From: JAIVJM01 sp963816985
GTDB lineage: Bacteria; Acidobacteriota; Blastocatellia; Pyrinomonadales; Pyrinomonadaceae
DNA length: 64,000 bases
Direction: 5' to 3'
Assembly: GCA_963816985.1 (NCBI GenBank)
Contig: CAWFMF010000004.1
Location: 1,612,001 to 1,676,000 of the forward strand
Shown here: positions 38,801 through 47,896 of the stretch, in pieces
How positions within the stretch are numbered: position 1 is the first letter of the stretch
How the letters are laid out: each line of letters begins with the position of its first letter
Translations under genes and position numbers: made by a program
Notes under the pieces: generated by a model
The model's database searches: none
Told to the model about the DNA's origin: nothing
Seen by the model: the letters and a program-made list of their open reading frames with translations, nothing else

Positions 38801-38896
38801 ATCCCGGAATTCTTAACCAGCCGGGCAGGGGAAAAGCAAATTAAACTTATAATGAAGGACGACGCCGAGGAATTTTTTACGATCAGCGTGAGGTAG
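35810..38896 (+). CDS. Large secreted protein with Ig-like (IPT/TIG-type) C-terminal parts
   Basis: A 1028-residue protein with a signal peptide (LAVVSLMAAFLTQMVSASG). Residues about 275-320 are a Thr/Gly/Asn low-complexity repeat around TTTVNSGGTTT and TTTVNTDGTTT. The C-terminal half has strand-rich repeats with phrases such as LLVMAQGEGFTRDTNVILGN and LAIFGGGFTSQVRVFVGDAEF, typical of IPT/TIG Ig-like domains. Base composition and codon choice are visibly less GC-rich than the neighbours, suggesting transfer or different selection. Role unknown; probably a surface or matrix protein. Confidence 0.7.
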   Translation: MNKSTLSRKLAVVSLMAAFLTQMVSASGGVGTRNIDAANPDSFSKIAQVSASASQNPPPPTVTPDLPKGSLNPAKVNRGDVNKAVAFIPPRCDDKWVSKKLRIFQEDKDLLALSGIEVNENADFSVTNAKRCKAVADIDVDENTKPGRYKIRFYPDNAQGEIVEAVLEVAEKEVDRTVVTDKDSAGSTVRDDEENGITVGKPKQFDERTLTLMLQGLESKLAQTQFPDTGGLYGNLGRFGGATANTSSMALSVRGPSLPSITTTLGSGTKDITNSTGVVEGSQTTTVNSGGTTTNAGGQTTTVNTDGTTTVTGGRTSNTSGSTGEVTSTNQQVINQAAMAPPTVGLPGQTSIYSYQPQFGIAAQDLLAEQTSLFYQIVNLRMLLDRSLTDRIKVEPGIGGAPAKTDYIRDQIVIGFQISINATHKDAVAEAEITIDNEDVSLVSLLPQEKTYNVASVTKDSKAIDAGAVVQFVGVGGAIGKTQESMYLVKDTDTVALERRAVGKKVKFAWQFRPVLGRKAVEPGVRQVYALISVPNILNTKGVWKGKVTATTSWRKYDKKTKTVGDEVGRKNKTPQYEDVELPIGNANLTDSGLQPVIRTLSYEDVGNGQLLVMAQGEGFTRDTNVILGNRVLSRPEDGLTIATERRLMLLATGQSLASSSPLMVSRYGTTDFKRNRSYCYPYPVGCIFVDEPYSGRSLEVLPIKARDSLNSEVTVRLVSDAKEFSDASGKRVRPEVKFEYLFEHHPPVVVIGGKVFGFSDAPFISKKYKDTNHPNATLPNCGADKWCADLTFVAPTQLLAGNTFLTFKEFLWDGGALTGELPAQSSFTVSDLKVLGSNGEKTQLAIFGGGFTSQVRVFVGDAEFGVKCLTADATADATRAAERCTPADNELKLNARSGTATVITLSPSKAQIKDVKHILIMQDAAQPQTFALATPPPDVPKAKIINPSPLVILSGNSRRETLHGANLESIKKIITLDAKELVFELDKKDKTILFLEIPEFLTSRAGEKQIKLIMKDDAEEFFTISVR

Positions 38897-39001
38897 CGAA
38901 AAGGCAACTGCCTCCACAGACGGACGCAAGCCCACACCTCCCTGCCGGTAGAAGCGCCGCCCAAGCAGCTTTATGACTTTCTAAACCGCTCACTTCATCG
39001 G

Positions 39002-39173
39002 TTCGGGCATAAAGTGCGAATTTAAGCGCGCGCTGGTGTCAGTTCGGGCATTAAATGAGAATTCCCTCCACTAAGTATCAATAACTTAGGGAGGGAATTC
39101 GCTCATAAAGTGAGAAATCATTCGTGCATAAAGCGCGAAAATTCATCACTTTTCGTGCATATAATAAGAATTT
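39002..39173 (+). repeat. Subterminal repeat array, left (consensus near TTCGKGCATAAARYGMGAAT)
   Basis: Five degenerate copies start at about 39002, 39043, 39098, 39121 and 39152. The first lies outside the element boundary. Copies 2 and 3 flank a roughly 17-bp inverted repeat (39058-39099). Confidence 0.75.
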
Positions 39174-39256
39174 CCGAATGCCCTTCTTTCCAAGGCTGCT
39201 GCTAAAATTATCTCTATTGAGAAGCATGAGAGGGCTTGTGTCGAGGTTATAGCTGG

Positions 39257-40255
39257 ATGGGCGAAGAGAAGTTGCCTCAACTGACTGAGGCACACATTCA
39301 CGAGTTAGCCAGCGGCAAGAGCTTCGAGCGCGGTGAAACTTACTACCGCGACGGAGCCGTCTTGGAACCCGTCCGCCAAGCAATGGAACTGCGTGCCCAA
39401 TGTGAAGGCTCGGACTACGAGCCTTATCAGGTTAGCGCGACGCTCGCTGAAGGCGGCATCGCAGAGACCTCCTGCACCTGTCCCTATGACTACGGCGGCA
39501 TCTGCAAGCACGTCGTTGCCTTGCTGCTCACTTACGTTCACGAGCCGCAGGCATTCCGCTCCATTCCGCCGCTTGCCACGCTGCTCGACGGACGCAGTCA
39601 GGAGGAGTTGATCGCGCTCATCGGCAGGATGATAAAGCACGAGCCTGAGTTGCTGTCGTTAGTTGAACTCTCCGTCGCAACCGAACAAGCAACGCAAGGC
39701 AAGCTGTTGGATGCGTCCGCGTATCGCCGTCAAACGCGACGGGCGCTCCGACACGAGAGCGAACATGTGGTAGAGAAAGAGTTGCGGGCGTTGCGAGAAC
39801 TGGCCGCCCGTTCGGCTAAGACTGGCGACTGGCTGAATGCCGGCGTCGTTTATCACGCCGTTCTGGACGAGGCGGTTCGCGGGTACGACAACATGCTGCG
39901 AGAGATAGACGAGGACGGCGGGATTGCCATCGTAATAGATGAGTTCGCGCTGGGGTTGAGCCAGTGTCTCAAGAAAAGCAAGGCCGACGCCGAGACACGC
40001 CGGGCGTGGCTGGAAGCGCTCTTGCAGGCTGAACTGACCGACATTGAGATGGGCGGGATTGACCTCGCGCCGAGCGCCCGCGAGGCGGTTTTAGAGAACG
40101 CTAATGATGACGAGTGGGTGTGGATTGATGAACGGCTCAATGCTGCCATCTCGAAGAGTCGCGGTTGGGAGCGAGAAGCGCTGGCGAGGTTTTTAGCCGC
40201 GGGGCAGAAGCGGCACGGGCGCACAGGCGCAGGCAAAATAGCCCGAAAGAAATAA
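39257..40255 (+). CDS. SWIM zinc-finger protein
   Basis: A 332-residue protein with a SWIM zinc finger at residues 73-85 (C73-x-C75-x7-C83-x-H85, in SCTCPYDYGGICKH). The N-terminal 60 residues are the usual strand-rich lead-in (SFERGETYYRDGAV). The C-terminal 200 residues are helical. SWIM proteins bind nucleic acid or proteins, and some sit with Swi2/Snf2 helicases; none is present here. The gene lies just inside the left end of the mobile element and is probably its cargo. Confidence 0.8.
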   Translation: MGEEKLPQLTEAHIHELASGKSFERGETYYRDGAVLEPVRQAMELRAQCEGSDYEPYQVSATLAEGGIAETSCTCPYDYGGICKHVVALLLTYVHEPQAFRSIPPLATLLDGRSQEELIALIGRMIKHEPELLSLVELSVATEQATQGKLLDASAYRRQTRRALRHESEHVVEKELRALRELAARSAKTGDWLNAGVVYHAVLDEAVRGYDNMLREIDEDGGIAIVIDEFALGLSQCLKKSKADAETRRAWLEALLQAELTDIEMGGIDLAPSAREAVLENANDDEWVWIDERLNAAISKSRGWEREALARFLAAGQKRHGRTGAGKIARKK

Positions 40256-40307
40256 TCAAGCAGGTAACAAACTGCATCTTCTAAAGAAAACGATAGGCAG
40301 ACATGAA

Positions 40308-40826
40308 ATGGAACTGGCAGATCGACAGAAGACGCTAAAAGCAGTCCTACATTATTTCTACCAAGACAACACAAGGTCTGGTTCACACTGCCGCTACAGC
40401 CTCCAATATCACCTCGTCTGGATTCCGAAATACCGCCGCAGTTTCTTGGTCGGTGAGATAGCTGAGAGGCTGAAACACATACTCAAAGAGATTGCTCGCG
40501 ATTACCAGATTCGTATTATCGCTATGGAGGTGATGCCCGACCACGTTCACATGCTGGTGGAAGCGCCGCCCAAGTACGCGCCCGCAAAGATCGTTCAGCT
40601 TTTCAAGGGCATCTCGTCGAGAAGGCTGCGGCAGGAGTTCCTCGACGTGATAAAGAAGTACATCTGGAAAGAAGGAACGCTGTGGGCCATCGGCTACTAC
40701 ATCGGCAGTGTGAGTGATCAGACCACGACGGAACTTGTAAAGGAATACATTAGGAACCAGAAATCGAAAGATGAGAAGCTTAAACAAAAGCATGAGTATA
40801 TTCAGGCGAGCCTCTTTAATATATGA
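40308..40826 (+). CDS. tnpA: IS200/IS605-type Y1 transposase
   Basis: A 172-residue HUH single-strand transposase: HVH at 79-81 in PDHVHMLVEAPP, YHLVWIPKYRR near the N-terminus and a catalytic-tyrosine segment GYYIGSVSDQ (Y130/Y131). The length suits TnpA of this family with a slightly long N-terminus and a Lys-rich tail. No tnpB is adjacent. It appears intact. Confidence 0.9.
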   Translation: MELADRQKTLKAVLHYFYQDNTRSGSHCRYSLQYHLVWIPKYRRSFLVGEIAERLKHILKEIARDYQIRIIAMEVMPDHVHMLVEAPPKYAPAKIVQLFKGISSRRLRQEFLDVIKKYIWKEGTLWAIGYYIGSVSDQTTTELVKEYIRNQKSKDEKLKQKHEYIQASLFNI

Positions 40827-40903
40827 AAAAGAAAAAGCAGATTCGAGAATCCGAATCGGAACCATATTCGAGGGTTGAGAGTTGGTGTCAATCGTGGCAG
40901 GAG

Positions 40904-41600
40904 CTAATCCAAATACAAAACACCTTGTCTGTTCATATGTCTTGAAAGTTTTGATTGAATCTCAGCCAGTAGTTGCTGGCAAACTCGGAACAAAGGGGTT
41001 ATTGACCTTGATGAGATTTTCCGCAGCGAAAATGAATGTCTGAAATCCAGAACAAGAATCTTATTAAAGTTGTCATCAGCTAACAGCGCGAAGCAGTTCA
41101 ACCCTGCCCCTTTGGTCGCCGGCATAAACACATCCTCACCTTTGAACTGCCAGCCGTAAGGCACGCACGGATCAATCGACACGCGGCTCTCGTCGCCGTA
41201 ATACAAGTCGATTAACTCAAGTTTCGCCAGCCGCTCCAACTCACTTAAACATTCGACCTTCAACGCATAGACTTCCGGGCACGGCTCCTGTGCGGGACGG
41301 CGTCTGATTCGTTTATAACGAGCACCATGTTTTTTATATACCGCTCTAGCGTCTTCGTGCTGAAGGTCTTTCCCAACTCGGCCTCCAACTCCGCCTTCGC
41401 CACGCTGATGCGTCGGCGATGAGCAGCGACCGCAGCTTTGACTCGTGCGACATCCGTTTCGGCATCCAGAATCGGCTTGCGCCCGCGACCCGCTTTCGTC
41501 CGCAGCCCTTCGATGCCTTGAGCTTGAAACCGCTTGAGCCAGTTGTTGACGACCACTTCACAACAGCCTAAAACGCCCGAGATTCGTTCGGAAATAAAGA
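40904..41600 (-). pseudogene. IS630-type transposase remnant with slippery frameshift site
   Basis: The first part (about 41600-41260) carries the HTH and linker (VLGCCEVVVNNWLKRFQ, GRGRKPILDAE, SVAKAELEAELGKTFS). The continuation in the -1 frame reads KKHGARYKRIRRRPAQEPCP and then the catalytic-core segment LIDLYYGDESRVSIDPCVPY. The frames meet at A AAA AAC (41329-41335), a canonical -1 slippery heptamer, as in IS630 elements that use programmed frameshifting. The 5' end is fused into the IS256 remnant and the C-terminal third after FALLADDN is lost. Confidence 0.75.
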
Positions 41601-42662
41601 TCGGTTCTTGCTGATCTTCCTGAGCGTCATGTTCAAAGACTCGATGGTGTTCGTCGTGTAGACGGCACGCCTGATCTCCGATGGATACCCGAACATCGGC
41701 ACCACTCTCGACCAGTTCGCCCGCCATGACTTAGCGATCACCGGGTAGTTAGCCGCCCATGTCTCCTCGAACCCGGCGAGTTGACGCTCGGCCTCTTCGA
41801 GCGTGACCGCTTGATAGATCGTCTTCAGATCATCGGCCACAGCTTTACGGTCCTTATGTGACACATAACTTAACGAGTGTCTCACGAGGTGCACCATGCA
41901 CAGTTGCACTTGCGTCTGCGGGTAGACGGCTTCGATGGCTTCGGGGAAGCCCTTGAGCCCGTCGACGCACGCGATGAAGATGTCTGTGACGCCGCGGTTC
42001 TTCAACTCCGTGACGATCTGCATCCAGAACTTCGCCCCCTCGTTGTCAGCCGCCCACATGCCTAAGACTTCCTTCAAGCCTTGCAGGTTGACGCCAAAAG
42101 CTATGTAAATGGCCTTGTTCGTGACCCGGCCCTGACTCTTGACCTTCACAGAAAGCGCGTCGAGGTAGAGGACGGGGTAGACCGAGTCGAGCGGACGCGA
42201 CTGCCAAGCGCGGACTTCATCGAGGACGGCATCCGTCACCGTCGAGATTAAACTCGGCGAGATCTCGACGCCGTAAATCTCTTCGAGATGACCTTGAATC
42301 TCTCGTTGCGTCATACCGCGTGAGTACAACGAGATGATCTTTTCGTCGAGGCCGTCGAAGCGCGTCTGGCCTTTCTTGACGAGCTGCGGCTCGAACTCTG
42401 ACGAGCGATCACGCGGCACGTCAATCTGCACCTGCCCGCGCTTGCCTCTCAGTGTCTTCGGGGTGGTGCCATTGCGCGAGTTGCCGGAGTTGTCACCGGC
42501 GGAGTCGTGCTTCTCATAGCCGAGGTGGTGAGTGAGTTCGCCGTCGAGCGCACGCTCGACGAGAGCTTTGGTGAGTTGTTGGAGCAGGGTTCTGAAAGCA
42601 GGAGAAATGAAAATGGATTCCTTCCTGAACTCTTCAGCCGTCGCCTTTGATGCAATCTGCAA
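41568..42662 (-). pseudogene. IS256-type (mutator) transposase, C-terminally truncated
   Basis: A 364-residue reading frame with the three catalytic acids in place (D in LYLDALSVK, D in IACVDGLKGF, E in TNTIESLN), plus the family phrase CMVHLVRHSL. It stops after KNRSLFPNE, about 40-50 residues before the usual C-terminus, exactly where the IS630 sequence begins. It is therefore broken by that insertion or a deletion and is probably inactive. Confidence 0.8.
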
Positions 42663-42677
42663 GAGAGAAGCGTGTTT

Positions 42678-42735
42678 TCACGCTTTATGCACGAATATTC
42701 ATGCTTTATGGTCAATAATTCATGGTTTATGCTGG
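42678..42735 (-). repeat. Subterminal repeat array, right
   Basis: Three copies on the minus strand (GCATAAACCATGAATT, CCATAAAGCATGAATATT and GTGCATAAAGCGTGAAAA), the same motif as the left array in inverted orientation. Confidence 0.7.
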
Positions 42736-42868
42736 AACTGACAGCTGGTTTCCAGACCTTTTAAGTGTCTCGCTTGGCGGTTTTCGGCTTGATGAATGAG
42801 CATTCATTCAGTATGATGTCTCTTCTTCGCTCTGACCCTTTTCCTACAAGAGAGGTAGACAGTTCCCT

Positions 42869-45284
42869 ATGAATCGGATTGAGAAGGCCGCCGTTCTGGG
42901 CGCGGGCACGATGGGCGCGCAGATCGCGGCGCATTTGGCGAACGCGGGAATCCCCACGCTCCTCTTGGACATTCCGCCGCGCGAGTTGACGGCGGAGGAG
43001 GGGAAGAAGGGCCTGACGCTGGAGTCGAAGGAGGTGCGCGACCGCATCGCGCGCGCCGGGCTCGAAGCGGCGAAGAAGGCGAGGCCCGCCGCGTTCTTCA
43101 CGGCGGAGAAGGCTTCGCTCGTCTCGGTAGGGAACTTCGACGACGACATGGCGCGCCTTAAGGATTGCGACTTCATCGTCGAGGCCGTGGTCGAGAACCT
43201 CGAAATCAAGCGCAGTCTCTACGAGCGCGTCGAGCAGTTCCGAAGGCCCGGCTCGGTCGTCGCCTCGAACACGAGCGGCATCCCCATCCGGCAGTTGGCC
43301 GAAGGACGCTCGGAAGATTTCCGCGCGCACTTCCTCGGCACGCACTTCTTCAACCCGCCGCGCTACCTCCACCTCGTCGAAATCATCCGCACGGAATGGA
43401 CGAAGCCGGAAGTCTCGTGCTCGCTCTACGGCTTCCTCGACCAACGTCTGGGCAAGGGCGTCGTGGTAGCGAAAGACCGCCCGAACTTCATCGCCAACCG
43501 CATCGGGACTTACGGCGCGCTCGTCACCATCAAGACGATGTTGGAGGACGGCTACTCCATCGAAGAGGTGGACAAGATGACGGGGCAGGCGGTGGGGCGG
43601 CCCAAGTCCGCGACCTTCCGCACCTTCGACATCGTGGGCCTCGACGTGTTCGCGCACGTCGCCAAAAATCTCTACGAGGCCGTGCCCGAAGACGAAGACC
43701 GCGACGTGTATCTCGCGCCGGAGTTCGTCACGCGGATGGTCGAACGCGGCATCCTCGGCAACAAGACGCGCGGCGGGTTCTACAAGAAGCAGAAGGCCGC
43801 CGAGGGCGAGAAGCCGGAAATCTGGACGCTCGACCACGCGTCGCTCGAATACCGCCCGCAGCAGAAGGCGAAGCTGCCCGCGCTCGACGTGGCGAAGAAC
43901 ATCGAGGACACAGGCGCGCGTCTGCGTGCGCTCGTGTGGGGCAAAGACCGCGTGGGGGCGTTCCTCTGGAAGACGATTTCAAAGACGCTCCAATACGCCG
44001 CGAACCGCATCCCCGAAGTCGCGGATACGGTGGTCGAGGTTGACCGCGCGATGCGCTGGGGCTTCAACTGGGAACTCGGAGTCTTCGAGGTGTGGGACGC
44101 GATAGGCGTCGAAAAATCCGTCGCGCGTCTCAGGGAAGAGGGCCGGAAGATTCCCGAAAACGTCGAGCGGATGATTGCCGCGGGCGCGACCTCCTTCTAT
44201 AAGAAAGAGGACGGGCAGGAGCTTTACTTCGACTTCGCTTCGGGCAAGTACGTGCCGCTCGCGCCGCTGCCGGGCGTCACCGTCCTGAAATCCGTGAAAG
44301 AGCGTTCGGGCGTAGTTAAGAAGAACGCGGGCGCGTCGCTCGTAGACCTCGGCGACGGCGTGGCGGGCCTCGAATTCCACTCGAAGATGAACGCCATCGG
44401 CGGCGACACGTTGCAGATGATTAAGCAGTCGCTCGCCGAAGTCGAGAAGAACTTCGTCGGGCTCGTCGTCGGCAATCAGGGGCAGAATTTTTCGGTCGGC
44501 GCGAACCTGATGCTCATGCTCCTCGAAGCGCAGGAGGAGAACTGGGAGGACTTAGACCTCGCCATCCGCGCCTTCCAGAACGCGACGATGAGCCTGCAGT
44601 TATTCGGCAAAGCCGGTCGTCGTCGCGCCGTTCCAGATGACCTTCGGCGGCGGGTGCGAGATGACTTTGCACGCCGACCGCGTGCGCGCTTCCGCCGAGA
44701 CTTACATCGGTCTGGTGGAAGTTGGCGTCGGGTTGATTCCGGCGGGCGGCGGGACAAAAGAGATGCTGGTGCGCGCGCTCGACTCGATCCCCAAAGGCGT
44801 GACCGACGCCGACGCCTTCCCCTTCGTCAAACGCGCGTTCGAGACTATAGCTTTGGCGAAAGTCGCGACCTCCGCCGAGGAGGCGCGCTCGTTCGGCTTC
44901 CTGCGCGAAGAGGATTCGTACTCGATGAACCACGACCGGCTCATCGCCGACGCCAAGCAGGAAGTGCTCTCGCTCGCCGCCACGGGCTACGTCCAGCCGC
45001 AGCGGCGGACAGACATCCTCGCTTTGGGCGACAAGGCTCTGGCGACTCTGAAGCTCGGCATCCATCAGATGAAGCGCGGCGGCTTCATCTCCGAGCACGA
45101 CGCGCTCATCGGCGAGAAGCTGGCGCGCATCTTAACGGGCGGCGACCTCAACCACGAGACGCGCGTCTCGGAGCAGTATCTTTTAGACCTCGAACGTGAA
45201 GCCTTCCTCTCGCTCTGCGGCCAGCGCAAGACGCAGGAGCGCATCGCGCACATGTTGAAGACGGGCAAGCCCCTCAGGAATTGA
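42869..45284 (+). CDS. fadN: 3-hydroxyacyl-CoA dehydrogenase / enoyl-CoA hydratase, frame broken near 44,610
   Basis: FadN layout: the NAD-binding dehydrogenase is N-terminal (VLGAGTMGAQIAAHLANAG, then THFFNPPRYLHLVEII) and the crotonase-type hydratase is C-terminal (GGGCEMTLHADR, GLVEVGVGLIPAGGGTKEM). The first frame reads to LQLFGKAG; the rest continues in the next frame from about 44615 (PVVVAPFQMTFGGG) to 45284. Both sides are well conserved, so this is a sequence error or very recent mutation. The intact product is about 805 residues. It performs hydration and dehydrogenation in fatty acid beta-oxidation, with the nearby fadA and fadE. Confidence 0.9.
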
Positions 45285-45345
45285 GGGACGCGCTCAAAAA
45301 AATCCCTCGCGCTGAATCGTCCGGAGTGATTTGGAGCGAATTGCC

Positions 45346-45921
45346 ATGAGCATGAATTCCGTGGGCTCGACAGATTTGAAGGGGTTGGTCGAACAACTCA
45401 GGCCCATCGCCAGAGACGCGCGCGAGACCTTCGGCGGGCTCTCGCCCGCGCAGCTCAACTGGAAGCCGGGCGCGAAAGAGTGGAGCGTCGCGCAGTGCTT
45501 CGACCACCTCATCGTGACGAACGAGTCCTTCTTCCCTTTGATCGAAAAGATCATGAGCGGCGAAAGGAAGGGCGGCTTCTGGGAGCGCGTCTCGCCGCTG
45601 TCGGGGCTCTTCGGGAAGCTGGTCTTCAAGTCGGTCGCGTCGCAAGGGGGGCGGAAGTTCAAAGCGCCCGCGAATCTCCTGCCGTCGAGCAGCGACGTTG
45701 ACGGGCGCGTCATCGAAAAGTTCGCCGAGCATCAGGACGAGCTTGAGAAGCGAATGCTGGCGACGAAGGATTTGGACTTGAGCCGGATAATCATCACGTC
45801 GCCCGTCGCCCGGTTCGTGACCTACAACCTGCTCGACGGCTACCGCATCGTCGTCGCGCACGAGCGCCGACACTTCGCGCAGGCGCAGAGGGTCACGGAG
45901 TCGGACGCCTTCCCGCGTTAG
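45346..45921 (+). CDS. DinB superfamily protein
   Basis: A 191-residue four-helix DinB_2-type protein. The metal-binding histidines are in SVAQCFDHLIVTNESF and VAHERRHFAQAQRV, with QLNWKPGAKEWS typical of the first helix region. Members are often thiol S-transferases or of unknown function. ATG 45346 has GGAG nine bases upstream. It lies between fadN and ybaK-like genes on the same strand. Confidence 0.85.
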   Translation: MSMNSVGSTDLKGLVEQLRPIARDARETFGGLSPAQLNWKPGAKEWSVAQCFDHLIVTNESFFPLIEKIMSGERKGGFWERVSPLSGLFGKLVFKSVASQGGRKFKAPANLLPSSSDVDGRVIEKFAEHQDELEKRMLATKDLDLSRIIITSPVARFVTYNLLDGYRIVVAHERRHFAQAQRVTESDAFPR

Positions 45922-45927
45922 CTCTTA

Positions 45928-46010
45928 GTTCAAAGTTCAAGGTTCAAAGTTCAAAGTTACGAACCAGAGCTTTGTCTTTAACTTTGAACTTTGAACCTTG
46001 AACTTTGAAC
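45928..46010. repeat. Heptamer inverted repeat (GTTCAAA family)
   Basis: Perfect 32-bp arms (45928-45959 with 45979-46010) of GTTCAAA words with a GTTCAAG variant in both arms; 19-base loop. It ends six bases before the next start codon, so it occupies the ribosome-binding region. Confidence 0.85.
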
Positions 46011-46016
46011 TCGGAT

Positions 46017-46490
46017 ATGGACTACCCCGTCACGCCAGCCGTCCGCCTGCTGCGCGAGAAGAAAGTCGGGTTCGTGCCGCGGCTCTACGACTACGAGGAA
46101 CGCGGCGGGACGCGCCGCTCGGCGGAGGAGTTGGGCGTGGACGAGCACGCGGTGGTCAAGACGCTGGTGATGGAGACCGAGGCCGGAAAGCCTCTCGTCG
46201 TCCTGATGCACGGCGACCGAGAGGTCTCGACGAAGCAACTGGCGCGCTCGCTCGGCGTCAAAACGGTGTCACCTTGCGACCCGCAGACGGCGCAGAAGCA
46301 CACGGGCTACATGATCGGCGGGACGAGCCCCTTCGGGACGCGCACGCGCCTGCCCGTCTACGTCGAGCGGACGATTTTTCAGTTGCCGAAGATTTACATC
46401 AACGGCGGCAAGCGCGGCTTCCTCGTCGAAATCGAGCCGAAGGATTTACGCATCCTCTCGCCGCTCGAAGAGGTCGAGGTGGCGATTTGA
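46017..46490 (+). CDS. ybaK: YbaK/EbsC-type aminoacyl-tRNA deacylase
   Basis: A 157-residue YbaK family protein (TPAVRLLREKKVGF at the N-terminus, EELGVDEHAVVKTLVM, GYMIGGTSPFGTRTRLPVYVE with the conserved GGxSPxG loop). YbaK hydrolyses Cys-tRNA(Pro) made in error by prolyl-tRNA synthetase. The start at ATG 46017 is set by the domain; no ribosome binding site is possible in the repeat just upstream, which is odd. Confidence 0.9.
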   Translation: MDYPVTPAVRLLREKKVGFVPRLYDYEERGGTRRSAEELGVDEHAVVKTLVMETEAGKPLVVLMHGDREVSTKQLARSLGVKTVSPCDPQTAQKHTGYMIGGTSPFGTRTRLPVYVERTIFQLPKIYINGGKRGFLVEIEPKDLRILSPLEEVEVAI

Positions 46491-46494
46491 AGGG

Positions 46495-46599
46495 AGTTTT
46501 CAGTTTTCAGTTTTTAGTTTTCAGCCATTCGCGGTTTCGTCGGCGAGTTGTTACGGCTGAAGGTCTTAACTGAAAACTAAAAACTGAAAACTGAAAACT
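46495..46599. repeat. Heptamer inverted repeat (ACTGAAA family, second copy)
   Basis: Perfect 30-bp arms (46495-46524 with 46570-46599) of ACTGAAA words with an ACTAAAA variant in both arms. The same word family as at 19905-20037. Confidence 0.85.
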
Positions 46600-46612
46600 T
46601 AACGGAGTAATT

Positions 46613-47794
<1,182 letters not shown>

Positions 47795-47871
47795 TTGTAG
47801 GGGCAGGGCTCGTCCCTGCCCTTTCTGGTTTGCGAAACACGCGGGCCGAGGACTTGTCCCTGCCCCTACAA
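47795..47871. repeat. Dispersed inverted repeat, GTAGGGGCAGGG family, copy 2
   Basis: Perfect 14-bp outer arms (47795-47808 with 47858-47871) between fadA and fadE. Confidence 0.85.
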
Positions 47872-47896
47872 ATAAACTTTGAAAGGATGTGCCGTT

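Larger units (their letters stand above)
39037..42743. mobile_element. 3.7-kb element with inverted termini and a 5-bp target duplication
   Basis: The left end reads TGTCAGTTC at 39037 and the right end, on the other strand, TGTCAGTTC at 42743; about 20 of the first 27 bases match. GCTGG flanks both ends (39032-39036 and 42744-42748), a 5-bp target duplication. Both ends carry arrays of roughly 20-bp subterminal repeats, a layout seen in Tn7-, Mu- and IS21-type ends. Inside are a SWIM gene, an IS200-type transposase and IS630 and IS256 remnants. No intact DDE transposase fitting these ends remains, so it is probably non-autonomous. Confidence 0.7.

Noticed and set aside
41568..42662. The 3.7-kb element is simply an IS256 copy
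   Set aside because: The IS256-type gene starts only about 80 bases from the right end, but the 5-bp target duplication and arrayed subterminal repeats do not fit the usual 8-9 bp duplication and simple ends of IS256; not fully excluded.
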